From Oscillospiraceae bacterium (GTDB lineage: Bacteria > Bacillota > Clostridia > Oscillospirales > Acutalibacteraceae), in NCBI GenBank assembly GCA_015066105.1, contig SVOY01000002.1, forward strand, positions 62,001 through 126,000: DNA of 64,000 nucleotides, written 5' to 3'. Made by a program: the position numbers and the translations under genes. The notes under the pieces were generated by a model. That model was not told the origin of the DNA. It made no database searches and saw nothing but the letters and a program-made list of their open reading frames with translations. Shown one piece after another: positions 33,917 to 41,795 of the stretch (position 1 is its first letter; every line of letters starts with the position of its first letter).

Positions 33917-33991
33917 TAAGAAAAAGTAAAAAGATTTAATCTTTTTGACTTTTTTTATAAAAAAATAATTAATTCTTTTCTTCGGGTAAGA

Positions 33992-34031
33992 AAAGGTGTT
34001 CCCGATTCGCACCGAATTCGGGAACACCTTT
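33992..34031 (-). terminator. Terminator between divIB and ftsZ
   Basis: Perfect 14-bp stem AAAGGTGTTCCCGA (33992-34005) / TCGGGAACACCTTT (34018-34031), followed on the minus strand by TTTTCTT. It closes the dcw transcript before ftsZ. Confidence 0.85.
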
Positions 34032-34060
34032 ATTTTTCACTTTACGGGATAAAATTATAC

Positions 34061-35341
34061 TTACTGTATTGTCATACTGCCCGGCTTGAAGTAGCCGTCC
34101 TCATAACGCATATCAATATAGCCCTTTTTGCCCAGAGCTCTTACCTGCTCAATGATTTTGCTTGCATAGGGCACCTTTTCGTCAAGGGCCTTGCAATCGC
34201 CGAAGTAAACAGCAATTTTTCCGTCAACGGTTACGATAACGTTTTCGGTGTTGCTTAAGGTTATCACTGCCGTATCTACAATTCCGCTTGCTTCAAAATA
34301 AGTCACCATTTCGCAGAGAATTCTGTATCTTTCGGCATTGACGCCCTCGGGCTCGTAGTCATCTCCCGTTTCAAAGGCCTGATAATCAAAGCCCTCGGCA
34401 CAGAAAAGGCCGCTTTTAATTTCGGTTTTTGCATCGGAGACCACCTTGCCGTCGCTGTCAAGGGTAAGCTGGCCCGAATCCGTTGCTATAACATATTTGT
34501 CTGCCGTTTCCTTAACCGTAAGCAAAAGCGTGTCGGGAAGGTCATATTCCATTGTGACATCCTTGATATAGGGAAGCTTTTTTGTTATGTCACGGCGCAC
34601 CTTTTTTTCTCTGAGAGAAAGCATATTCTTGCCCGCCGAAATACCCGCCGCCTGCTGAATCTCCTGCTCAGAATAAATATGAGCACCCTCAATAATAACG
34701 TTTTCAATAAGCGCTCCCCTGCTGTAGCAGTAAAGAACAATGAAAATAAGAGCAAATGCGAGCACGGCACCGATGGTTAGTGCGTTTTTGATTTTCAGCT
34801 TTTTACGCTTGCTCTTGTTGCGGGTGTGGCTGATTTCATCGTGATTGCGCTGATTTTTAAGCTCCTGCTGATAGGTCTCGCGGAACTTGAAAAGCTCCTC
34901 ACGGTGCTTTCTGTTTTCACGGGCATCCTTGCGCAAATCCCTGCCCTTGGGCGTTCTTGAAGCGGGCTTTTTGGGCGCGGATTTCTTTTTCCCTGCCGCC
35001 GCTGAGCCGAACTTTCCGGGTGACGACGTCTTTTTTGCGGCCGTTTCCGAAGCCGGCTTTCCGGCAACGGACCTGCTTTTTTTATCGGGTCTGCCCTGGC
35101 TTATCAGCGTGCCTGCCGACTTATCCTTACCCGAAGCCTTTTTCTTGGCACCGGAGGCAGTCTTCTCGGGAGGCCTTTTTTTCGGTGAAGCTGCTTTTTC
35201 CTTGGCGGGAGCAGAGGACGTACCGGTGCTTTTGCCTGCACTTATCGGCTCCCACATTGATGAGCTGACGTTTTTAAGCTCACTGTGAGTGCTGTTATAT
35301 TTCCCGAAGGTATCGGATACATTCCTGTTTTTCTCGTCCAA
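34061..35341 (-). CDS. divIB: Cell division protein DivIB/FtsQ
   Basis: 426 residues, TTG start at 35341 with GGGGG seven bases upstream. Residues 1-190 are a Lys/Ser/Pro/Ala-rich cytoplasmic tail, unusually long for the family; then one membrane segment (LTIGAVLAFALIFIVLYCY), a POTRA domain (IENVIIEGAHIYSEQEIQQAAG) and the FtsQ/DivIB beta domain. It forms the divisome subcomplex with FtsL and DivIC. The gene is the last of the dcw transcript. Confidence 0.9.
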   Translation of the reverse strand: MDEKNRNVSDTFGKYNSTHSELKNVSSSMWEPISAGKSTGTSSAPAKEKAASPKKRPPEKTASGAKKKASGKDKSAGTLISQGRPDKKSRSVAGKPASETAAKKTSSPGKFGSAAAGKKKSAPKKPASRTPKGRDLRKDARENRKHREELFKFRETYQQELKNQRNHDEISHTRNKSKRKKLKIKNALTIGAVLAFALIFIVLYCYSRGALIENVIIEGAHIYSEQEIQQAAGISAGKNMLSLREKKVRRDITKKLPYIKDVTMEYDLPDTLLLTVKETADKYVIATDSGQLTLDSDGKVVSDAKTEIKSGLFCAEGFDYQAFETGDDYEPEGVNAERYRILCEMVTYFEASGIVDTAVITLSNTENVIVTVDGKIAVYFGDCKALDEKVPYASKIIEQVRALGKKGYIDMRYEDGYFKPGSMTIQ

Positions 35342-35442
35342 AAGAACACCCCCAAACGCTTACAAAATAAAACAGACAGAGTACATACTTATAAAAGTAT
35401 AATACATCTGCCCGTGATAAGTCAATATTTTTTAAAAAGGAT

Positions 35443-36711
35443 TTACTTTCCCTTGCATCTTTCTATGTCGGCACCTATATTTTTAAGGCATTGCTCCAGC
35501 TTTTCATAGCCTCTGTCAATATGGCTGAGTGTGCCTATCTGAGTTACACCCTTTGCACAAAGGCCCGCAACAACAAGCGCCGCTCCTCCGCGAAGGTCGG
35601 GACAAGCCACCCGTGTGCCGTAAAGAGCCTCAACACCGTCAACTATTGCAACCTTACCCTCAAGCTTGATTTTTGCACCCATTCGCACAAGCTCACCTAC
35701 GTGCTTGAAGCGGCCCTCAAATATATTTTCAACAATAACGCTTGTGCCCCTTGCAACACAGGCCGTAGCCATCATTGTCGCCTGGGCATCCGTGGGAAAG
35801 CCGGGATAAGGCATTGTTCTTATATCTCTGAGGGCAAGAGGACGTCTGTTCATTTTTATTCTCACCCTGTCAACGGAATCGGTAATATCACAGCCCGCCC
35901 TTTCAAAAAAGGGCAGTACCGTCTGATAATGGCTTGTATCCGTGTTTTTTATCAGCACGTCTCCGCCCGTCACCGCAACTGCGGAAAGATAGGTAAGAGC
36001 CGCTATACGGTCGGGAATTACGCGGTGAACCGTGCCGTGAGCCCTTTCCACCGCATCAACGGTAACCGTGCCGTGACCCGTAAGCTCCACCTTACAGCCG
36101 CAGCCGCACAGGAAATCGGCAAGGTCCTTTATCTCGGGCTCTCTTGCGGCGTTGAGTATCACCGTTCTGCCCTTGCCCAACGCGGCGGCAAGGATTATAT
36201 TCTCCGTTGCTCCTACACTCGGAAAGGTGAGGCTTATCACCGTATCCTTATGCGTTTTTTCTTTTTTACAGCTTATGCAGCCTCTGCTTTCGTCAACGCT
36301 GACACCCATAGCTCTGAGCGAGCTTATATGAAGGTCAATGGGCCTTAAGCCTATTTCACAGCCGCCCGGCGAGGAAAGCCGCGCCTGACCCGTACGCCCG
36401 AGAACAGAGCCTAAAAAAACAATGGACGAGCGCATTTCTCTCATAAGACTGTCGGGTATACTGCAGGCATTTACAAAACGGGAGTCCACCGTAAGGTCGT
36501 TCCCATCCCTTTTCACCTTGCAGCCCAGATGCTCAAGAATTTTAATTGCGGCACCTACGTCGGAAAGCTCGGGGCAATTATGTATCACACTGATACCGTC
36601 AACAAGCACCGTTGCCGCAAGAATAGGAAGCGAGCTGTTTTTTGAGCCCTGCAGGTCAATAACACCCTCAAGCCTGTTTCCGCCTCTTATAATAATGGTG
36701 TCATCCATAAA
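35443..36711 (-). CDS. murA: UDP-N-acetylglucosamine 1-carboxyvinyltransferase
   Basis: 422 residues from the ATG at 36711. MurA transfers enolpyruvate from PEP to UDP-GlcNAc, the first committed step of peptidoglycan synthesis. Visible: LQGSKNSSLPILAATVL, the catalytic loop SSPGGCEIGLRPIDLH with the Cys that fosfomycin targets, and PYPGFPTDAQATMMA. murA replaces the murC/murB genes often found at this place in the cluster. A hairpin precedes it (36771-36792). Confidence 0.94.
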   Translation of the reverse strand, partial: FMDDTIIIRGGNRLEGVIDLQGSKNSSLPILAATVLVDGISVIHNCPELSDVGAAIKILEHLGCKVKRDGNDLTVDSRFVNACSIPDSLMREMRSSIVFLGSVLGRTGQARLSSPGGCEIGLRPIDLHISSLRAMGVSVDESRGCISCKKEKTHKDTVISLTFPSVGATENIILAAALGKGRTVILNAAREPEIKDLADFLCGCGCKVELTGHGTVTVDAVERAHGTVHRVIPDRIAALTYLSAVAVTGGDVLIKNTDTSHYQTVLPFFERAGCDITDSVDRVRIKMNRRPLALRDIRTMPYPGFPTDAQATMMATACVARGTSVIVENIFEGRFKHVGELVRMGAKIKLEGKVAIVDGVEALYGTRVACPDLRGGAALVVAGLCAKGVTQIGTLSHIDRGYEKLEQCLKNIGADIERCKGK

Positions 36712-36770
36712 ATCACGCCTTTCAACACATATTATGCAAAAAACGGGATTTTTGTGAAAAAACAAAGGAA

Positions 36771-36792
36771 AGCCGGATAAAAGCATCCGACT
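36771..36792 (-). terminator. Possible attenuating hairpin between murG and murA
   Basis: AGCCGGAT (36771-36778) / ATCCGACT (36785-36792) with loop AAAAGC; the minus strand continues TTCCTTTGTTTTTTC. It may reduce or stop read-through from murG, implying a separate murA start. Confidence 0.5.
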
Positions 36793-36815
36793 TCCGCTGA
36801 ATTATTATTTAATTG

Positions 36816-37934
36816 TTATTTAATCAGTGAAACAATGCAATCTGCAATTTTCTCCTTGGCGTCATCGGTGCTCATTGCCTTAGCCGACCTTTCTATTGCT
36901 TTTCTGTTTTCGTCATCATCGGCAAGAGATGAGAAAAGAGCCTGCATTTTTTCCCTTGTGAAGTCCTTCTCTTCAAGAATGAGTGCCGCATTTTTGTTTA
37001 CGAGTGCCATAGCGTTGTGGTACTGATGATTTTCCGCAACGTTGGGTGAGGGAATGAGAATTGAGGCCTTGCCCATTGCCTGAAGCTCGGAAAGGGTGCT
37101 TGCACCTGCACGGCACACAACAATATCGGCCGCCGCCATACATCTGTGCATATCATTTATGTATTCACGGATTTCAAGGTTTTCTGTGTTGTCGGGGTCT
37201 ACGCCCTTTTCTCTGAGCTTATCGGGCACCCAGAGGCCGTACTGACCCGTGGCATGAAGAAAATAAAGCTGCTTATTGCTTACGTTATCCGTGATGATAT
37301 CAACCATTGCATTGTTGATTGTTGCCGCACCGAGTGAGCCGCCCATTGAAAGCACAAGCTTCTGTCCGTCCTTTATACCGAGCTCTGCTCTGCTTATGTC
37401 TCTGTCGGCACGCAGCATTTCTCCCCTCACGGGCAGACCCGTAACAATAACGGGATTTTTGGGAGAAAGGTATTTTTCAGCCTCTGCCGCAGTGAGCATA
37501 ACCTTATCCACCTGCTTTGCAAGTGCCTTGTTTGTAATGCCGGGATAAGCATTCTGCTCATGGATTGCCGTGGGAATACCCATTTTTGCCGCCATACGCA
37601 CAACGGGGCCGCTGACGTAACCGCCGAAGCCTACGGCAACATCAGGTCTGAAGCTTTTAATAATCTTTTTCACTCTTCTGCCGCAGGTGAGAAGATACCA
37701 GACGGTTTTGATGTTTCTTATAATATTTTCCGGTGTCAGCTGACGCTGAAAGCCCGAAATCTTTATCGTTGTAAAATCAAAGCCTGCCGCAGGCACAAGC
37801 CTTGCTTCCATTTTATCCTTTGTGCCCACAAAAAGAATTTCGGCATCGGGATAGCGCTCTCTGATTTCACCCGCAACGGCAAGCGCGGGATTGATGTGTC
37901 CGCCCGTACCGCCGGCGGCAAAAAGTATTCTCAT
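36816..37934 (-). CDS. murG: Undecaprenyl-PP-MurNAc-pentapeptide-UDP-GlcNAc GlcNAc transferase
   Basis: 372-residue GT28 enzyme that turns lipid I into lipid II on the inner membrane face. Seen: the N-terminal GGTGGHINPALA loop, the HEQNAYPGITNKAL block, SMGGSLGA, and the UDP-GlcNAc site CRAGASTLSEL. ATG follows GGAGTGTTTTAA. It lies 24 bp downstream of ftsW. Confidence 0.96.
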   Translation of the reverse strand: MRILFAAGGTGGHINPALAVAGEIRERYPDAEILFVGTKDKMEARLVPAAGFDFTTIKISGFQRQLTPENIIRNIKTVWYLLTCGRRVKKIIKSFRPDVAVGFGGYVSGPVVRMAAKMGIPTAIHEQNAYPGITNKALAKQVDKVMLTAAEAEKYLSPKNPVIVTGLPVRGEMLRADRDISRAELGIKDGQKLVLSMGGSLGAATINNAMVDIITDNVSNKQLYFLHATGQYGLWVPDKLREKGVDPDNTENLEIREYINDMHRCMAAADIVVCRAGASTLSELQAMGKASILIPSPNVAENHQYHNAMALVNKNAALILEEKDFTREKMQALFSSLADDDENRKAIERSAKAMSTDDAKEKIADCIVSLIK

Positions 37935-37958
37935 TTAAAACACTCCTTATATATTTGT

Positions 37959-39245
37959 TTATCTTTTTTCTATTACACAGTCCCTTGAAACGGAAAGCAC
38001 CACACCCATCTCGGCAAGCAGTACGATAAGTGCCGTGCCGCCGTAGCTGAAAAAGGGAAGAGCTATACCCGTGTTGGGAAAAATATCGGTAACAACAAAA
38101 ATATTGAAAATAACCTGTATACCCAGCTGAATCATTATGCCCATCACAAGCAGTGCGCCGAAATAGCTGCGGCACCTTAGGGCGATATAGCAGCCCCTTG
38201 CAATCAGAAGAGCAAAAAGTATGAGCACGGCCGCCGCACCCACAAAGCCGAGCTCCTCACAGATGACGGGAAAAATGAAGTCATTCTGCGGCTCGGGTAT
38301 ATAAAGCTGCTTTTGCATTGAGTTGCCGAGTCCCACGCCTAAAAGTCCGCCCGAGCCTATTGCATAAAGGCCGTTGAGGGTCTGATAGCGGCTGTCTGCA
38401 TCGGCGGTATCCTTATTTATAAAGGATTCTATTCTGCTCGAGGCGAAGCCGAAGCCCTCAAGAATTTCGGGCTTTGTAAGCACAAGGGCAACCGCACTGA
38501 AAACGGCAACGCCCACAAGGGCAAAATACCGCCCCTTTGCGCCCGAAACCCACAGCATAAGCACACCGACGGTAAAAAGCAATATGGTGCAGGAATAATG
38601 GCTTTCAAGAAACACAAGGCCGCAGAAAACACATATAACCGCCGCAAGAAGCACGCAGGCCCTGAAGGGCGTTGTGCCGAAGGAAAAAAGCCTTTTTTCA
38701 ATCCTTGTCAGGCTGTCCCGGTTAAAATCAAGCCTTATATGTCTGTTTGTTTTTGAAGAAAGAGGCTTTTGCATAATGTTTATCATATATGCAAGGGTAA
38801 TGATGAGTGCAAACTTTGCAAACTCAGAGGGCTGAAGCTGAACGGGGCCGAGCTGAATCCAACGCTTTGTCTGGCTGTCCGTTGCGCCGATATTGAGCAC
38901 AAGGGTAAGAACAAGGATTGCAACCGTGCCCGCAAAAACCAGAAGCGTGGCTTTGCCGTTGAGCACCCTGTAATCAAGCTTTGAAAGCAGGGCAAGGCAA
39001 ACAAAGCCCACCGCCCCCTTCTGAAGCTGAGAAATAACAAGCACGTCCGAGCCGCCCTTATTGGCCTCTGAAAAGGCATAGGAGGCGGAATACATCATAA
39101 CTATGCCAAAGGTGAAAAGCACAAGCACAAGCGAAAGAAACACAAGGTCAACGCTTCCCCCGGCAAGATAATAGCCGTATCTTTTTTCCGTCCTTTCTTT
39201 TAATGTCCTTGCCGCATTTAACAATCCTCGCCGTGGCAGGGACAT
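37959..39245 (-). CDS. ftsW: SEDS-family peptidoglycan polymerase FtsW (or SpoVE)
   Basis: 428 residues with about ten membrane spans. SEDS markers: LFTFGIVMMYSASYAF near the start, ATDSQTKRWIQLGPVQLQPSEFAK (contains the conserved W-PSE-K region), and SYGGTALIVLLAEMGVVLSVSR at the end. It polymerises lipid II with the PASTA transpeptidase at 41.8 kb. The dcw location supports FtsW; SpoVE is very similar and cannot be excluded by sequence. ATG follows AGGAGG. Confidence 0.92.
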   Translation of the reverse strand: MSLPRRGLLNAARTLKERTEKRYGYYLAGGSVDLVFLSLVLVLFTFGIVMMYSASYAFSEANKGGSDVLVISQLQKGAVGFVCLALLSKLDYRVLNGKATLLVFAGTVAILVLTLVLNIGATDSQTKRWIQLGPVQLQPSEFAKFALIITLAYMINIMQKPLSSKTNRHIRLDFNRDSLTRIEKRLFSFGTTPFRACVLLAAVICVFCGLVFLESHYSCTILLFTVGVLMLWVSGAKGRYFALVGVAVFSAVALVLTKPEILEGFGFASSRIESFINKDTADADSRYQTLNGLYAIGSGGLLGVGLGNSMQKQLYIPEPQNDFIFPVICEELGFVGAAAVLILFALLIARGCYIALRCRSYFGALLVMGIMIQLGIQVIFNIFVVTDIFPNTGIALPFFSYGGTALIVLLAEMGVVLSVSRDCVIEKR

Positions 39246-39269
39246 AAAAGGCCTCCTTAATTATTCTGC

Positions 39270-40313
39270 TTATTTATTTACCGTAAGGTACATAAGCACA
39301 ACGCCGACTGCACAGCCGACCGTGCTTACAAGGGTAAACACCGTAACAATTTTGTTTTCGTTCCAGCCGCACATTTCAAAATGGTGATGAATGGGAGCCA
39401 TTTTGAAAACCTTCTTTTTGCGGATTTTGATTGAGCCTATCTGAATAACGTCGCTCATTGCCTCAATTACGTAAACAATGCCCACGGGAAGAAGAATAAC
39501 GGGACATTCGATTGCATAGGCAAGTGCAACAACAAGGCCGCCAAGGAACATTGAGCCCGTATCGCCCATCATAACCTTTGCAGGATATTTATTCCAGAAA
39601 ATATAGCCTACACAGCCGCCTGCAAGTGCGGCACCGAGAATACCCACAGAGGTGTTTTTCATAATGAGACCCATTACGCAGAAGGCCATACCCACGGGAA
39701 TTGTAACACTGCCGCAAAGGCCGTCAATGCCGTCGGTGAAGTTAACTGCATTTATTGCGCCGTAGATAACGCACACACCGAAAATGAAAAAGAAAATCAT
39801 ACCGGGAACGCTGTCAAGTGCAAGCTTGCCGAAAAAGGGAATATACATTCCCTTGCTGTCTGTAATTGCAAGAGAAGCAAGGTAGCAGCCTATAATAAGC
39901 ACCTGGGGAACGGTCTTCTGAATTTCAGTAAGGCCGAGATTTCTCTTTTTAACAACCTTGATGTAATCGTCTGCAAAGCCTACAAGGGCAAAGCACAAGG
40001 CCATAAGTATGCCCGCAAAAAGCCTTGTCATCTGCTGATTGCGAAGCACGTCAAGGGTTGAAAAGGCATCAAAGCCCGTTACCTTGCACACGGCAAGAGC
40101 AACTGCCGTGGCAAAAACAATGCCTATGATAAACATAATGCCGCCCATTGTGGGTGTGCCCTGCTTTTTTGCGTGCCATTTGGGTCCTATATCCATAAGA
40201 ATGTTCTGACCGAATTTGAGCTTATGCAGAACGGGGATGAGAAAATATCCAAGCACTGCCGTTACACCGAGGGCAAGCACAAAGCTTAATACTGCTGCAA
40301 TGTTAATGTTCAT
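39270..40313 (-). CDS. mraY: Phospho-N-acetylmuramoyl-pentapeptide transferase
   Basis: 347-residue membrane enzyme that makes lipid I from UDP-MurNAc-pentapeptide and undecaprenyl phosphate. Motifs: KWHAKKQGTPTMGG, FADDYIKVVKKRNLGLT (Mg2+ Asp pair), NFTDGIDGL, GDTGSMFLGG and the APIHHHFE histidines. It lies between murE and ftsW; murF and murD, which usually flank it, are missing. Confidence 0.97.
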   Translation of the reverse strand: MNINIAAVLSFVLALGVTAVLGYFLIPVLHKLKFGQNILMDIGPKWHAKKQGTPTMGGIMFIIGIVFATAVALAVCKVTGFDAFSTLDVLRNQQMTRLFAGILMALCFALVGFADDYIKVVKKRNLGLTEIQKTVPQVLIIGCYLASLAITDSKGMYIPFFGKLALDSVPGMIFFFIFGVCVIYGAINAVNFTDGIDGLCGSVTIPVGMAFCVMGLIMKNTSVGILGAALAGGCVGYIFWNKYPAKVMMGDTGSMFLGGLVVALAYAIECPVILLPVGIVYVIEAMSDVIQIGSIKIRKKKVFKMAPIHHHFEMCGWNENKIVTVFTLVSTVGCAVGVVLMYLTVNK

Positions 40314-40340
40314 TTTAAAACGTTCCTTTCAATTTATCTT

Positions 40341-41771
40341 TCACTTTATTTGTTCCTGTTTTTCAAAAAAAGCCTTTACAATCTCCCTTTCGTCAAAGGG
40401 GATTTTTTCATCACCTATCTGCTGGGTTGTTTCGTGGCCTTTTCCCGCTAAAAAAATAATATCATTCTTTTGTGCCCTTTGCAAGGCATATTCAACAGCT
40501 TTTTTTCTGTTTTCGTGAATATAAATATTTTTTTTGTTTTTTTTCATACCCGAAAGTATGTCGTTTATAATTTCTGCAGGGTCCTCGTGGCGGGGATTAT
40601 CGCTTGTTACAACGGCAACGTCGGAAAGCTCGCCGACAATTGCGCCCATTTTTGAACGTTTTTCCCTGTCACGGTCTCCGCCGCAGCCGAAAACGGTAAT
40701 GAGTCTGCCCTTTTTTATGCTTTTGAGAAAAAGCAGGCTTTTTCTCAGGGAATCCTCAGTGTGGGCATAGTCAATTATAACCGTAAAGGGAGCGTCAACA
40801 CTGACAAGCTCCATTCTGCCCTTTACGGAATAAAACTGTCTCAGACCCTCGGCACATTCAAAAAGGCTTACACCCGCTTCAAGGCATACGGCAATGGCCG
40901 CAAGAGAATTTGACACGTTGAAGCTGCCGGGCACGTTAAGCTTTATTCGGTGAATTATACTGTCGCCGACAAAGGCATAATCCGTGCCGTCGTCTCTGCA
41001 GTCAATGCATTTTGCCGTATAGGTGGCAGAGTTATCCGAAAGCGAATACGTTACCGTTCTGCCCCCCGAGGCGGCAATGAACTCATTTTTTGCCTTATCG
41101 TCCAGGTTGATTACGCTGACACCCGCATTTTCAAAAAGCATCAGCTTTGATTTTTTATAGTCTTCGGGAGTTTTGTGGTAGTCAAGGTGGTCGCTTGCAA
41201 GGTTTGTGAGCACCGCCGCCTCAAACTCAAGGCCGTAAAGCCTTTGCTGACAAAGCCCCTGAGACGAGGCCTCAAGCACGCAGAATTCGGCACCGGACTT
41301 TTTCATTCTGTAAAGCATTTTATGAAGGCTGAAGCAATCCGGGGTAGTCAGCTCTGCCGAAGCCTCCGCATCACAGGTGTTATTTGTCACCGAGCTGATG
41401 AGACCGCATTTTTTTCCGGCAACCGTAAGAACGGTGTGTATCATTGAGGCCGTTGTTGTTTTTCCGTTGGTGCCCGTAACACCAATGAGCCTGAGGCTCT
41501 TGTGGCAGTTACCGAAAATTGCAGAGGACAAAAGGGCAAAGGCCTTTCTCGTATCCTCAAATCTTACCGCATCACCCTCAAAGCTGCCGTCGGCAACAAT
41601 GAGCTCCGCCCCCCTTGAAAGGGCATCGGCGGCATAGGCGTGAGCATTTTTGTGGCAGATAAAAAGCGTGCCCTTCCTGCATTTTCTTGAATCGTCCGTT
41701 ATATATTCTATGTCCTTATCCTCGCCTTTATACGGTATGTTCAAGGCACTTAGCAACTGAGAGATAAGCAT
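40341..41771 (-). CDS. murE: UDP-MurNAc-tripeptide synthetase, meso-DAP adding
   Basis: 476-residue Mur ligase. The ATP loop IGVTGTNGKTTTASM is near residue 97, the substrate block follows (TTPDCFSLHKML), and the acceptor motif is DNPRHEDP. DNPR is the signature of enzymes that add meso-diaminopimelate rather than lysine, in line with the ddh gene in this window. ATG follows CGGAGG. It is directly upstream of mraY (27-bp gap). Confidence 0.95.
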   Translation of the reverse strand: MLISQLLSALNIPYKGEDKDIEYITDDSRKCRKGTLFICHKNAHAYAADALSRGAELIVADGSFEGDAVRFEDTRKAFALLSSAIFGNCHKSLRLIGVTGTNGKTTTASMIHTVLTVAGKKCGLISSVTNNTCDAEASAELTTPDCFSLHKMLYRMKKSGAEFCVLEASSQGLCQQRLYGLEFEAAVLTNLASDHLDYHKTPEDYKKSKLMLFENAGVSVINLDDKAKNEFIAASGGRTVTYSLSDNSATYTAKCIDCRDDGTDYAFVGDSIIHRIKLNVPGSFNVSNSLAAIAVCLEAGVSLFECAEGLRQFYSVKGRMELVSVDAPFTVIIDYAHTEDSLRKSLLFLKSIKKGRLITVFGCGGDRDREKRSKMGAIVGELSDVAVVTSDNPRHEDPAEIINDILSGMKKNKKNIYIHENRKKAVEYALQRAQKNDIIFLAGKGHETTQQIGDEKIPFDEREIVKAFFEKQEQIK

Positions 41772-41795
41772 AAATTCCTCCGTAAAAAATCATCG

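Noticed and set aside
35491..36348. 285-codon plus-strand frame opposite murA
   Set aside because: Cys/His-rich composition with no domain; it is the antisense shadow of a well-conserved gene and has no ribosome site.
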